A stretch of 64,000 nt of DNA from Nocardia alni (GCF_019038435.1 NZ_JAGPOX010000008.1:45042-109041), one strand, 5' to 3'. Shown: positions 16,646 to 25,268, counted from the first letter of the stretch. The notes: generated by a model not told the origin, from the letters alone. Translations and numbers: made by a program.

Positions 16646-16954
16646 ATGCAGACACTGATGGTGATCTCCCGTCCGCTTGCCGGACGGGAGGAGGATTTCA
16701 ACACCTGGTACCGGGACGTGCACGTGCCCGACATGCTGGCGATCGACGGGGTGAAATCGTGTACGCGCCAGCGCCTGCTGCTCAGCGACGGCAAACCCGC
16801 AGAGCACACCGAGTACGTTGCGCTGTACGAGATCGACGGCGACGCACAGGCAGTCATGCAGGAGATGTCGGCCCGGGTCCGGGACGGCCGGGCCACGCTC
16901 AGCGACGCCATGAACCCCGCTGGCGCCAAAGTCAGCGTCTGGGAAACGATCTGA
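16646..16954 (+). CDS. Small EthD-like / dimeric alpha-beta barrel protein
   Basis: A 102-residue protein starting MQTLMVISRPLAGREEDF, followed by NTWYRDVHVPDMLAIDGV. The W-Y-x-x-x-H-x-P-(D/E) signature is typical of EthD/DUF1330-like ferredoxin-fold dimers that act as small isomerases, monooxygenases or accessory proteins in degradation operons. ATG 16646 has GGAG 9 bp upstream and lies 14 bp after the amidohydrolase stop, so it is co-transcribed. The open frame runs further 5' through the upstream gene, but only this start has a ribosome site. Confidence 0.8.
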   Translation: MQTLMVISRPLAGREEDFNTWYRDVHVPDMLAIDGVKSCTRQRLLLSDGKPAEHTEYVALYEIDGDAQAVMQEMSARVRDGRATLSDAMNPAGAKVSVWETI

Positions 16955-17007
16955 GGGTCGTCGACCATGCCCGGGCCGCGAGGCCCGGGCACTGACGAGA
17001 AGTGTGA

Positions 17008-18108
17008 GTGACGAACAGCATGCTGACCATGACCGACGGAACGTCGATACCGCTGATCGACGCCAGTGTGCATGTCTTCTTCCGATCCGACAGTGATTTC
17101 CGCGGCCACCTGCGCGAGCCCTATCGCAGCCGCGGCATCCCCGATGTCGAAATGGACTGGTACGGCGCGCCCGGCGGCGAATACGCCCCGGGCACGACCG
17201 GGCCCAAAGGGCAGTACCCCGGATCGGACCCGCACCTGGTCGGACGCCATCTGTTCGAGCAGCGCGGGGTCGATATCGCGCTCCTGCATCCGATGTCGCG
17301 CGGAGTCCTGCCCGACCGGCACCTGAATTCGGCCGTCCTCGCCGCGCACAACGAGATGATGGTGAGCCGCTGGCTCGAATCAGGCCGCTACGCCGAGCGT
17401 TTCCGGGGCACCATCCGCGTCAACCCGGACGATGTGACCGGGGCGATCCGGGAAATCCGGCGCTGGCAGGGCAATTCGCAGATCGTGCAGATCGGCATCC
17501 CGCTGCAGTCACGGGAACTGTACGGGAAACCACAGTTCTGGGCGTTGTGGGAGGCCGCGCAGGAGGCGGGCTGGCCGGTCGCGGTGCACATCGAGACCGG
17601 CTCCGGCGTGGAACTTCCGCCCACGCCGTCCGGGCACACACGCACCTATGAGCAGTACGCGGCGTTCATGCCGCTCAACTACCTCTACCACCTGATGAAC
17701 ATGATCGCCGAGGGCGTCTTCGAACGATTCCCGGCCCTGCGGTTCGTCTGGGCCGACGGCGCGGCGGACATGCTCACTCCCTTCATGTGGCGGATGGACA
17801 CCTTCGGGCGCCCGCACCTCGAGCAGACCCCGTGGGCGCCGCGCATGCCCAGCGAGTATCTGCCCGGCCACGTGTATTTCGTGCAGGGCCGCATGGACGG
17901 TCCGGGCGATACCGACTTCGCCGGGGAATGGCTGGATTTCACCGGCAAGCAGAACATGATCATGTTCGGCTCGAGCTACCCGCACTGGCAACTCGCCGAC
18001 CCCTCGCGGCTTCCGGAGACATGGTCGCGCGAGCAGCGCGAGCGAATCTGCTGGCGCAACGCCGCCGAACTCTACGGCCTGGATGTCGCCGTTCCGGCGG
18101 CGGGCTGA
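17008..18108 (+). CDS. Amidohydrolase family protein with altered metal site
   Basis: A 366-residue amidohydrolase-2 TIM barrel, second of three in the operon. It parallels the 18129 gene along its length, but two ligand positions differ. The N-terminal motif is DASVHVFF where the paralogue has DSDVHPVP, and the C-terminal motif is GSSYPHWQLADP where the others have DYPH, so the usual metal-binding Asp is Ser. AVHIETGSG is retained mid-barrel. GTG 17008 has GAGAAG upstream. It may be a non-catalytic partner subunit, or may use another ligand. Confidence 0.83.
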   Translation: MTNSMLTMTDGTSIPLIDASVHVFFRSDSDFRGHLREPYRSRGIPDVEMDWYGAPGGEYAPGTTGPKGQYPGSDPHLVGRHLFEQRGVDIALLHPMSRGVLPDRHLNSAVLAAHNEMMVSRWLESGRYAERFRGTIRVNPDDVTGAIREIRRWQGNSQIVQIGIPLQSRELYGKPQFWALWEAAQEAGWPVAVHIETGSGVELPPTPSGHTRTYEQYAAFMPLNYLYHLMNMIAEGVFERFPALRFVWADGAADMLTPFMWRMDTFGRPHLEQTPWAPRMPSEYLPGHVYFVQGRMDGPGDTDFAGEWLDFTGKQNMIMFGSSYPHWQLADPSRLPETWSREQRERICWRNAAELYGLDVAVPAAG

Positions 18109-18128
18109 ATTCCGAACGGAGGCAACCG

Positions 18129-19271
18129 ATGACACAGGTGAGAACCGTCGAGCGCACTCCCGCGACGGATCTGGTACCCGTCCGCGTGGTCGACTCGGAC
18201 GTACACCCGGTACCCAAGCCGGGGCAGCTGCTCGAGCATCTGCCCGAGCCGTACCGCAGCAAGGTGATCTCGCACAAGGTCGGCAACATCATCACCTACG
18301 ACGCACCGGATTTCGCGCACGCGTTCGCCATGCGGACCGACACGTTCGGCGCCAACGGCGAGTTCCCGGGCAGCGATCCCGAGTTGGCGTTCCAGCAGCT
18401 GATCATGGAGGCGGGCTCCGACATCGCGATCCTCGAGCCAGGATTCAAGGCCGAGCGATTGCCGGAGTGGTCGCAGGCCATCTGCGCCGCGCACAACCAG
18501 TGGCAGGCCGAGCAATGGCTCGGCCCCCGGCCCAACTGGCATCAGCGCTGGCGCGGATCCATCTGCGCGGCGGCCGAAGATCCGGCCGGGACGGTCCGCG
18601 AGATCGAGAAGTGGGCCGGACATCCGTATATGGCGCAGATCCTGATCCGGGCCGAACCGCGTCCGGCGTGGGGCGACCCGATGTACAACCCGGTCTGGGC
18701 CGCAGCGGTGAAGCACGACATCCCGGTCAGCTGTCATCTGTCGCGCGGGTTCTACGAAACACTGCCGATGCCGCCGGTCGGATTGCCCAGCTACAACCAC
18801 GATTTCATGGTCACCTACTCACTCCTGGCCGCCAACCAGGTGATGAGCCTGGTGTTCGACGGCGTCTTCGACCGGTTCCCGACACTGCGAATCGTGCTGG
18901 TGGAGCACGCCTTCACCTGGATCCTGCCGCTGATGTGGCGGATGGACGCCATTTACGAGGCACGCAAATCTTGGCTGGACATCAAGCGCAAGCCGTCCGA
19001 ATACGTCAAGGATCACATCAAATTCACCACCCAGCCGTTCGAAACCCCCGAGGACCGCAGCGAAGTGACCCGGGCGCTGGAATGGATGGAGTGCGAGAAG
19101 ATCCTGCTGTTCTCCTCGGACTACCCGCACTGGACCTTCGACGATCCGCGCTGGCTGATCAAGCACCTGCCGCCCGCGTCACGCGAGGCGGTCATGTACC
19201 GCAACGGGATTCAGACCTACAAGCTGCCCGAGGCGGTGCCCGCGCTGCCCGGGCAGACCAAGGTCTGGTGA
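18129..19271 (+). CDS. Amidohydrolase family protein (amidohydrolase_2)
   Basis: A 380-residue TIM-barrel amidohydrolase-2 with a canonical set of motifs: VVDSDVHPVPKPG at the N-terminus, CHLSRGFYET mid-barrel, LVEHAFTW, and SSDYPHWTFDDPRW near the C-terminus with the metal Asp. ATG 18129 lies 20 bp after the preceding stop with CGGAGG upstream. Only one base separates its stop from the Rieske gene, so the two are translationally coupled. Of the three amidohydrolases in this operon this one and the 15378 product look catalytically competent. Confidence 0.88.
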   Translation: MTQVRTVERTPATDLVPVRVVDSDVHPVPKPGQLLEHLPEPYRSKVISHKVGNIITYDAPDFAHAFAMRTDTFGANGEFPGSDPELAFQQLIMEAGSDIAILEPGFKAERLPEWSQAICAAHNQWQAEQWLGPRPNWHQRWRGSICAAAEDPAGTVREIEKWAGHPYMAQILIRAEPRPAWGDPMYNPVWAAAVKHDIPVSCHLSRGFYETLPMPPVGLPSYNHDFMVTYSLLAANQVMSLVFDGVFDRFPTLRIVLVEHAFTWILPLMWRMDAIYEARKSWLDIKRKPSEYVKDHIKFTTQPFETPEDRSEVTRALEWMECEKILLFSSDYPHWTFDDPRWLIKHLPPASREAVMYRNGIQTYKLPEAVPALPGQTKVW

Positions 19272-19272
19272 C

Positions 19273-19671
19273 ATGGATCTACCTCTCGGGCCGGAGGCGC
19301 CCCGGCTGGCGCCGGGCCGCGAGCACGTGGTGGCCACGGTGGACGAGATTCCGCCCGGCACACATAAACTCGTGCCGATCGGCCGCTACGGCGTGGGCGT
19401 GTACAACGCGGGCGGCGAGTTCTACGCCATCGCCAACTACTGCCCGCACGAGGGCGGGCCGCTGTGCTCCGGGCGGGTGCGCGGGCGCACGATCGTCGAC
19501 GAATCCGTACCCGGCGACGCGGTCACGGTCCGCGACGACGAATTCGTCTACTGCCCGTGGCATCAGTGGGGCTTCGAATTGGCCACCGGCACCACGGCGG
19601 TGAAGCCGGAATGGAGTATCCGCACCTATCGGGTACGGGTCGACGGATCCGACATCCTGGTCACCGCCTGA
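19273..19671 (+). CDS. Rieske [2Fe-2S] domain protein
   Basis: A 132-residue stand-alone Rieske protein. The cluster ligands are visible as CPHEGGPLCSG and CPWHQWGFEL (C-x-H and C-x-x-H). It is too short for an oxygenase alpha subunit, so it is probably a Rieske ferredoxin passing electrons to an oxygenase. No oxygenase catalytic subunit or ferredoxin reductase lies in this operon. Its stop is 27 bp before the hydrolase gene. A regulatory or redox-sensing role is possible. Confidence 0.88.
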   Translation: MDLPLGPEAPRLAPGREHVVATVDEIPPGTHKLVPIGRYGVGVYNAGGEFYAIANYCPHEGGPLCSGRVRGRTIVDESVPGDAVTVRDDEFVYCPWHQWGFELATGTTAVKPEWSIRTYRVRVDGSDILVTA

Positions 19672-19698
19672 GCGGCCCGAAACACCAAAGGAGCAACG

Positions 19699-20574
19699 AT
19701 GCCCACGGTCGAAATACACGGCGGCGATATCGTCTACGAAATCCTCGGCGACGCCGGGGAATTGATCGTGCTGACCCCGGGCGGCCGGTACAGCAAGGAC
19801 TTTCGCGGCGTGCGCCCGCTGGGCGAGGCCCTGGCGGCGGGCGGCCACCGGGTCCTGCTGTGGGACCGCCCCAACTGCGGCGCCTCGGACGTGCAGTTCT
19901 TCGGGCAGACCGAATCTCACATGCGCGCCGAGGTCCTGGCCGGGCTGCTGCGAACCCTGGACACCGGACCGGTGATCCTGGCCGGCGGGTCCGGCGGCGC
20001 CCGCGACTCGATGATCACCGCGATCGAATATCCCGAGCTGGTTACCCGGATGATCCTGTGGAATATCGTCGGCGGCGTCCAGGGCCTGTACAACCTCGGC
20101 TCCTACTATGTGCTGCCGAATCTGATAGCATTGCGCGGCAAGGGGATCGAGTCACTCGTCGAGCTGCCCGAGTGGCAGGAGCGGATCGCGCAGAATCCGA
20201 AGAATCGCGACCGGCTGCTGGCCCTGGACCGCGCGGAGCTGACCCGGCTCCTGCTGCGCTGGCTCGACGCCTACGTACCCAAGCCGGGCCAGACCATCCC
20301 GGGCGTGCCCGACGAGTTGTTCGCCGACATCACGATTCCCACACTCATCATCCGCGGCGGCAAGAACGATCCCGACCACCCCAAGCGCACCTCCCTCGAA
20401 ATGCAATGCCTCATCGAGGGTTCCACGCTCATCGACCCGCCCTGGCCCGAGGACGCCTGGGAGCGTTCGTTCGAGGCGCGGGCCCGCGGTGAGGATGTCG
20501 GCGGCTTCGACACGTGGGTGCTGGCCGCGCCGCCGATCCTGGATTTCCTCGCACGCGAACCTGCCGCCGGGTGA
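19699..20574 (+). CDS. Alpha/beta hydrolase
   Basis: A 291-residue alpha/beta-hydrolase fold protein. The nucleophile elbow is AGGSGGARDS (Ser about residue 99), and the oxyanion-loop region is VLTPGGRYSKDFRG. The acid lies near LIIRGGKNDPDHP. A clear late catalytic His is less obvious; the C-terminus has DPPWPEDAWERSF. It is the last gene of the amidohydrolase/Rieske operon, with AAAGGAG upstream of ATG 19699. It may cleave a C-C or ester bond of a ring-opened intermediate. Confidence 0.83.
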   Translation: MPTVEIHGGDIVYEILGDAGELIVLTPGGRYSKDFRGVRPLGEALAAGGHRVLLWDRPNCGASDVQFFGQTESHMRAEVLAGLLRTLDTGPVILAGGSGGARDSMITAIEYPELVTRMILWNIVGGVQGLYNLGSYYVLPNLIALRGKGIESLVELPEWQERIAQNPKNRDRLLALDRAELTRLLLRWLDAYVPKPGQTIPGVPDELFADITIPTLIIRGGKNDPDHPKRTSLEMQCLIEGSTLIDPPWPEDAWERSFEARARGEDVGGFDTWVLAAPPILDFLAREPAAG

Positions 20575-20605
20575 ACGTCACACTCGCGGTCACCCCGTCG
20601 GCGGC

Positions 20606-21058
20606 TCAGCTCGCGACGAGCCGAACCTCGCAGTTCAACGCCGCCTCCAACGCGGTGAGCACCCGGCTTTCGGGGATCCGCGACAACTCGTCGATCGCGA
20701 CACGCACCGTGACGATGTCGAATCCGGATCCGCTGTCCGTGCGCGAAATCCGGCCGGCGAGACCGAACTGCGCCAGCACGCCGTGTGCGTCCTCGTCGGT
20801 GCCGCGGCTGAGAAAGGTGACGGACCCCAGAACCGGTGCGCTGCCGTACGCCCGCGCGCACAGCGCCGCGACGGTCTCCCGCGCCGTCGCGGCATCGGAC
20901 GCGCCGACTTGCACCCGCAACTCACGTTCCGAGATGCTGGTGACGTCGATTCCGGCGCCGGCCGCCGCCGCGGCGAGGCTCGCGCCCGCCGCGCGCAACT
21001 GCTCGGCGGACAGTTGCCCGGTGGTGTCGACTGTGACTCGGATAACCGCGGTCCGCAT
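20606..21058 (-). CDS. Conserved-looking hypothetical protein
   Basis: A 150-residue protein I do not recognise. It starts MRTAVIRVTVDTTGQLSAEQL and has alternating strands and helices (AAGASLAAAAAGAGIDVTSI; SRVLTALEAAL) without signal peptide, cysteine cluster or membrane segment. A small ferredoxin-like or band-7-like alpha/beta fold would fit. ATG 21058 is preferred to GTG 21064. It runs opposite to both neighbours, its start facing the CitE-like gene across about 90 bp. Codon usage matches the neighbourhood, which supports a real gene. Confidence 0.65.
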   Translation of the reverse strand: MRTAVIRVTVDTTGQLSAEQLRAAGASLAAAAAGAGIDVTSISERELRVQVGASDAATARETVAALCARAYGSAPVLGSVTFLSRGTDEDAHGVLAQFGLAGRISRTDSGSGFDIVTVRVAIDELSRIPESRVLTALEAALNCEVRLVAS

Positions 21059-21148
21059 GATCACGAGTCTACCGTGCGGTTACGATCCAGCAATACACGA
21101 ATCAAGCTCTGCCCCAACATATTCGACACGATCGCAGGAGGAATTCCC

Positions 21149-22078
21149 ATGCGTCCACCCCGCGCCCGCCGCTCCGAACTGGCGACGCCCGCGAGCAGCG
21201 CGGCCATGGCCCGCAACGCGGCCGCCTCGGACGCCGACCTGGTATTCCTCGATCTCGAGGATGCCTGCGCCCCGTCCATGAAGGAGGCCGCGCGCGATAT
21301 CGTCATCGAGGCCCTCACGGAATTGGATTGGGGTCGTACCGTCCGGGCGATCCGGGTCAACGGCCTGGACACCGAGTGGTGCCACGACGACATCATCTCC
21401 GTGGTCACCGGCGCGCGCGAGGCTCTGGACGTGATCATCGTCCCCAAGGCCCGCTCGGCCCGCGACGTGTGGTGGGTCGATGTCCTGCTGACCCAGCTGG
21501 AGGCCAAGCTCGGCCTCACCCGCCCCATCGGCCTCGAGGTTCTCATCGAAGAGGCGGAGGGCCTGGCGCACGCCACCGAGATCGCCACCGCCAGTCCGCG
21601 CATGGAGGCGCTGATCTTCGGCGCGGGCGACTTGTCGGCGTCACTGCATGCCCGCGTCGACGGCAACTTCCAGCCACTGGGCGCGTACCCAGGCGACTTC
21701 TGGCACTTCGCGCGCCTACAGGTCCTCACCGCCGCCCGCACCGCGGGCATCGACGCCATCGACTCCCCCTACACCGCCTACCAGGACCCCGACGGCTACC
21801 GCACCCACGCACAGCACGCCGCCCTCCTGGGCTTCGACGGCAAATGGGCCATCCACCCGAGCCAGATCCCCCTGGCCAACGAGGTCTTCGCCCCCACCGA
21901 CGCCGAGATCGCCGAGGCCCGCGCCGCGATCGCCACGTACAAGCAGGCCGAGGAGTCCGGCGTCGGCGCGATCGGCCGCGACGGCAAACTAATGGACGCC
22001 GCCCACCTGCGCCACGCCGCGAACGTCCTGGACCGCGCCGCCCTCATCGGCGTGGACAGCGCGACGGTGAGTTCGTAG
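21149..22078 (+). CDS. HpcH/HpaI (CitE-like) aldolase/citrate lyase family protein
   Basis: A 309-residue TIM-barrel lyase of the CitE / malyl-CoA lyase group. The diagnostic VFLDLEDACAPSMKEAARD carries acidic metal or substrate residues. The rest is in order: AIRVNGLDTEW with the substrate-binding Arg, LEVLIEEAEGL with metal-binding Glu, IFGAGDLSAS with Asp, and the C-terminal KWAIHPSQI. ATG 21149 has a very strong AGGAGG. It likely cleaves or condenses a beta-hydroxyacyl-CoA (malyl-, methylmalyl- or citramalyl-CoA type), which fits the CoA-based pathways around it. Confidence 0.88.
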   Translation: MRPPRARRSELATPASSAAMARNAAASDADLVFLDLEDACAPSMKEAARDIVIEALTELDWGRTVRAIRVNGLDTEWCHDDIISVVTGAREALDVIIVPKARSARDVWWVDVLLTQLEAKLGLTRPIGLEVLIEEAEGLAHATEIATASPRMEALIFGAGDLSASLHARVDGNFQPLGAYPGDFWHFARLQVLTAARTAGIDAIDSPYTAYQDPDGYRTHAQHAALLGFDGKWAIHPSQIPLANEVFAPTDAEIAEARAAIATYKQAEESGVGAIGRDGKLMDAAHLRHAANVLDRAALIGVDSATVSS

Positions 22079-22103
22079 TCGCGCGGCATCACTCACGTCA
22101 TTC

Positions 22104-22234
22104 GGTCACTCGTCATCCCGGCATTCGTCATTCCGGCACGTTTTTGGCCGGAATCCATATACACCGACACCATTGGATCCCGGCCAAAGCGTGCCGGAAT
22201 GACGAATGGCCGCAAGTCGGGATGCCGAGTGACC
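22104..22234. repeat. REP/MITE-like palindromic element with nested arms
   Basis: A roughly 131-bp nested inverted repeat in the gap between convergent genes. Inner arms: 22122-22157 beginning CATTCGTCATTCCGGCACG, against 22174-22208 ending CGTGCCGGAATGACGAATG. Outer arms: GGTCACTCGTCATCCCG (22104) and CGGGATGCCGAGTGACC (to 22234). It is related to the element at 13941-14023. The position between convergent ends suggests transcription termination as a side function. Confidence 0.8.
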
Positions 22235-22242
22235 GTCGGCGG

Positions 22243-23373
22243 TCACCGCACCTCGTCGCCCAGCAACTCCTCTAGCAGCCCCCGCAACAAGACTGTGCGG
22301 TCGACAAGACGGTCGACCAGTACGTGCTCGTGTTCCGCATGCGCCCCGCCGCCGACGGCGCCGAGCCCGTCCAGGGTCTGCGTGCCGACACCGGCGGTGA
22401 AGTTGCCGTCGGAGCCGCCTCCGACGGCGGCGTGGGTGAGTTCGGGGAGTCCGAGTCGTCCGGCGATCTTCCGTGCGCGTTCGTACAGCGGCAGGGACGC
22501 GGATTCTGGTAGCGGCGGGCGGTTGATTCCGCCGTTCACCTGGATGCGCGCGTCCGGGAGGACGGGTCTCAGGGCGCGGATGGCCGTGTCGACTCGGTCC
22601 TGCTCCTCGGACGTCCATGCTCGGACGTCGACCGAGAACCTGGCCGACGCGGGCACCGTGTTGCGGGTGGTCCCCGCCCGGGCCGCGGTCGGGGTGACCG
22701 TCGTCCCGGCCGCCGGAGCGTCGAGCCCAGCGATGGCCAGGATCTGATGTGCCTGTTCGACGGCGGCGTTGACGCCCTTCTCGGGTTCCAGTCCGGCGTG
22801 CGCAGCGCGGCCGACGATGTCGATCTCGTAGTGCGAGGTTCCCTTGCGGGCCGTCTTCAGTGCCCCTGCCTCGGCGGAGGCCTCGAGCACCAGCGCGGCC
22901 GACGCCTGACGCGCTTCGTCCTCGATCAGCCCGCGCGAGGTGCCCGCGCCGAGTTCCTCATCGCCGGTGACCAGCAGCGTCACACCAGTGCGATCGGCGA
23001 GTCCGGCGATCGCGTGCAACGCCATCGCCAGTCCCGCGAGCATATCGAAACAGCCAGGGCCGCGGAGTATCCCGTCGGTGACGGAGAAGGGGTGCCGGGT
23101 CAGCGTTCCGATCGGCCAGACGGTGTCGTGGTGCGCCAGGACCAGCACCCGCGGTCCGCCGAAGCGCCAGCGCAGGTGGTGGACGCCGTCCAGCACGATC
23201 CGTTCCGGGGCGATGCCGAGCCGGCGCGCGCCGAGCCACGCCACCAGGTCGGCCGAACGCTCGATCGCGGCATGGTCGTCCGAGGGCGATTCACACTCCA
23301 CGAGTTCTCGCAGGTCGGCCACCAGCGCGTCCAATGTGGCGGTCGACGGATCGGCGGGGCCACTCGTGGTCAT
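22243..23373 (-). CDS. M20 family metallopeptidase (carboxypeptidase G2-like)
   Basis: A 376-residue zinc peptidase of the M20 family. Metal and catalytic residues in order: His in VLAHHDTVWPIGTL, bridging Asp in GPGCFDMLAG, the catalytic Glu pair in GDEELGAGTSR, an acidic ligand in LVLEASAEAG, and the C-terminal His in GGAHAEHEHV. The dimerisation lid (SHYEIDIVGRAAHAG) is present. ATG 23373 is used because upstream in-frame sequence is not coding-like. No signal peptide, so cytoplasmic. Likely hydrolyses an amide or N-acyl amino acid; substrate unknown. Confidence 0.9.
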   Translation of the reverse strand: MTTSGPADPSTATLDALVADLRELVECESPSDDHAAIERSADLVAWLGARRLGIAPERIVLDGVHHLRWRFGGPRVLVLAHHDTVWPIGTLTRHPFSVTDGILRGPGCFDMLAGLAMALHAIAGLADRTGVTLLVTGDEELGAGTSRGLIEDEARQASAALVLEASAEAGALKTARKGTSHYEIDIVGRAAHAGLEPEKGVNAAVEQAHQILAIAGLDAPAAGTTVTPTAARAGTTRNTVPASARFSVDVRAWTSEEQDRVDTAIRALRPVLPDARIQVNGGINRPPLPESASLPLYERARKIAGRLGLPELTHAAVGGGSDGNFTAGVGTQTLDGLGAVGGGAHAEHEHVLVDRLVDRTVLLRGLLEELLGDEVR

Positions 23374-23455
23374 GAACCACCGATCTCTCACTCGTCGAAC
23401 ACACTGCGGGCCTGTGATTTCCAGACCGCACAGTCCAGAGTGGCAGAAATGGGCC

Positions 23456-24436
23456 CTACGTGCCGAACAAGCGCACGACCACGGGGGCGAAGGCGTCGAT
23501 CTGCTTCTGCTGGATGCTGATGTAGTTCGCCCCGAGCGTCTCGCGGTTCTCGTACAGCCGCTCGGCGATCTCATCGGCCGTGCCCACCAACACATTCGGG
23601 TGGTCGGCAAGCAGTTCCGGTGCGGTGCCGAGGACCTCCGCGAGGCGCGCCAGCGCGCCCGCCGAATCGTCTGTCACCTCGGTGAAAAACGGTGAGCTCT
23701 CGATGTCCAGGAGTCCGAACCGATCTCCCGCGGCCCGGCGCACGTAGTCCAGGCGTCGTGCCGCCTCCTGCCTCGGGGTGAGTCCATCGGCATTCACGGC
23801 GTCGAACGGCACGGTGTTCATGCTGACGATATCCGCCTCACGCCCCGCCAGCGACAGCACTCGGCGGCGGCCGCCGCCGATCATGATCGGGGGATGCGGC
23901 CGCTGCACCGGCTGCGGCAGGCCGGAATATCCGGTGGCCGTGACGAATTTGCCCTCGATGTCCAGCGGCTCCCCCGACCAGTGCGCCTTCACGAGCTCGA
24001 TGACCTCGATCAGCTTCGAGATGCGCTCCCCCGGTGGCGCGAACTCCAGTCCCATCGCCCGGTACTCCGGCGCGCTCCAGCCCGCGCCGATACCGAATTC
24101 GAGCCGGCCGTCCGACAAAAGATCCAGCGTGGCCGCCTCCTTCGCGAGCACTCCGGGCACGTGGTAGTCCATGCAGAACACCCGGCACCCGACCCGCAGC
24201 GTGGTGGTCACCGCGGCAGCGGTCGCCATCGCCGCGATGGGCGCCAGATACTGTGGCGGATAGCCTGTTTCGCGCCCGGCCGGGCCGGGGCCGAGGTAGT
24301 GATCGGCCAGGGAGAGGGTCGAATAACCTAGATCCTCGATCCGGCAGGCCAGTTCGCGCCACTCGGTGGCAGATTTCGCCCTCGTGGCCTGAACACCGAA
24401 ACGGAAGGGGCGCGTTGGCGCACCGGAAAGAGTCAT
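23456..24436 (-). CDS. LLM class F420-dependent oxidoreductase
   Basis: A 326-residue luciferase-like monooxygenase fold protein, very probably using coenzyme F420. Visible: RFGVQATRAKSATEW at the N-terminus, VGCRVFCMDYHVPGVLAKEAATLD, the hallmark LLSDGRLEFGIGAGW, and PPIMIGGGRRRVLSLA. Length and order match the TIGR03621-type subgroup. ATG 24436 has GGAG upstream. A perfect palindrome TTGGGCATCTGCCCAA lies 48 bp before the start, between it and the upstream tetR, so repression by that TetR is likely. Substrate unknown. Confidence 0.9.
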   Translation of the reverse strand: MTLSGAPTRPFRFGVQATRAKSATEWRELACRIEDLGYSTLSLADHYLGPGPAGRETGYPPQYLAPIAAMATAAAVTTTLRVGCRVFCMDYHVPGVLAKEAATLDLLSDGRLEFGIGAGWSAPEYRAMGLEFAPPGERISKLIEVIELVKAHWSGEPLDIEGKFVTATGYSGLPQPVQRPHPPIMIGGGRRRVLSLAGREADIVSMNTVPFDAVNADGLTPRQEAARRLDYVRRAAGDRFGLLDIESSPFFTEVTDDSAGALARLAEVLGTAPELLADHPNVLVGTADEIAERLYENRETLGANYISIQQKQIDAFAPVVVRLFGT

Positions 24437-24483
24437 TCTCGTACTCCACTGCCGAGATCATTCGGACTGTTGCGATAGATGCG

Positions 24484-24499
24484 TTGGGCATCTGCCCAA
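24484..24499. promoter_or_regulatory. TetR operator palindrome TTGGGCATCTGCCCAA
   Basis: Perfect 7+2+7 palindrome 48 bp upstream of the F420-oxidoreductase gene and 42 bp past the tetR stop. Its arms match TTGGGC...GCTCAA at 25253-25268, upstream of tetR itself. The pair brackets the regulator gene, as expected for an autoregulatory TetR that also controls its downstream neighbour. Confidence 0.7.
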
Positions 24500-24541
24500 T
24501 AAACTAGACGGACCATGAATAACACCGAGCGTCGGCACACG

Positions 24542-25237
24542 TCAAGGTCTGGCCGGATCCGGCGGGTCGATCGACCGGTCACCCGCCGCGGCCGCGGCGG
24601 CGTCCCCGACGCCGAGCCCGCCGAGCACGTGACCGACCCGCGACCCCGGCGCACCCTCGAAGTATCGCACCAGGTCCTCGGTGAATTCCGCCAGCTCGCG
24701 GTGCCCCAGGGTGATGCCGAGATCGGCCTCCATGATCAGGGTGCGGGCGTTGCTCGCCAGCAGCACCGAGACCAGTACGGGCGGGACGGTGTCCAGATCG
24801 ACGCCCCGCGCACGCAGCACGAACGTCAACGCGGACAGCTGCCCCTCGCGAAACCGTTCACTGTATGCCGCGAGTTCATTGCGAATCTCCTTGCGATGAT
24901 TGGCCAATGCCATGAATTCCAGCAGCAGGGCGGTGCCGTGCGGATCGATCGCCTGCTGCCACAGCGCGCGTACCGGCTCGTCGGACTGCATCGCCTGCCG
25001 CTGGCGCTCCAGGTTGGCCTCGGCGCCCCGCCGGAACACGGCCAGGAACAGCTCGTCCATGGTCGGGAAGTAGTAGTGCACGAGCGCGGGATTGACCCCG
25101 GCCCGGGCCGCGACCCGCCGCGAGGTGGCCGCGGCGTACCCCTCCTCGAGCATCACCGCTTCGGTGGCGGCGATGATCTGGTTCCGCGTGTCGGTATCGT
25201 CTCCGCGACGACGCCGCGGCGCGCTCGTGCCGGTCAT
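24542..25237 (-). CDS. TetR/AcrR family transcriptional regulator
   Basis: A 231-residue regulator. The HTH spans residues about 18-62 (RNQIIAATEAVMLEEGYAAATSRRVAARAGVNPALVHYYF), with a mostly helical C-terminal domain and a disordered Gly/Ala/Asp-rich tail. ATG 25237. Downstream on the same strand is the F420-dependent oxidoreductase; upstream and divergent is an SDR. Related 16-bp palindromes at 24484 and 25253 flank the gene and are the probable binding sites. The 15-bp GAGAATGATATTCTC site at 25292 is a different motif, so two regulators may meet at the SDR promoter. Confidence 0.9.
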   Translation of the reverse strand: MTGTSAPRRRRGDDTDTRNQIIAATEAVMLEEGYAAATSRRVAARAGVNPALVHYYFPTMDELFLAVFRRGAEANLERQRQAMQSDEPVRALWQQAIDPHGTALLLEFMALANHRKEIRNELAAYSERFREGQLSALTFVLRARGVDLDTVPPVLVSVLLASNARTLIMEADLGITLGHRELAEFTEDLVRYFEGAPGSRVGHVLGGLGVGDAAAAAAGDRSIDPPDPARP

Positions 25238-25252
25238 ATAGTCAATCTATCA

Positions 25253-25268
25253 TTGGGCACTCGCTCAA
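25253..25268. promoter_or_regulatory. TetR operator palindrome TTGGGCACTCGCTCAA
   Basis: Sixteen-bp inverted repeat (6+4+6, one mismatch) 15 bp upstream of the tetR start and about 100 bp before the divergent SDR. It pairs in sequence with the perfect copy at 24484-24499. Confidence 0.65.
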
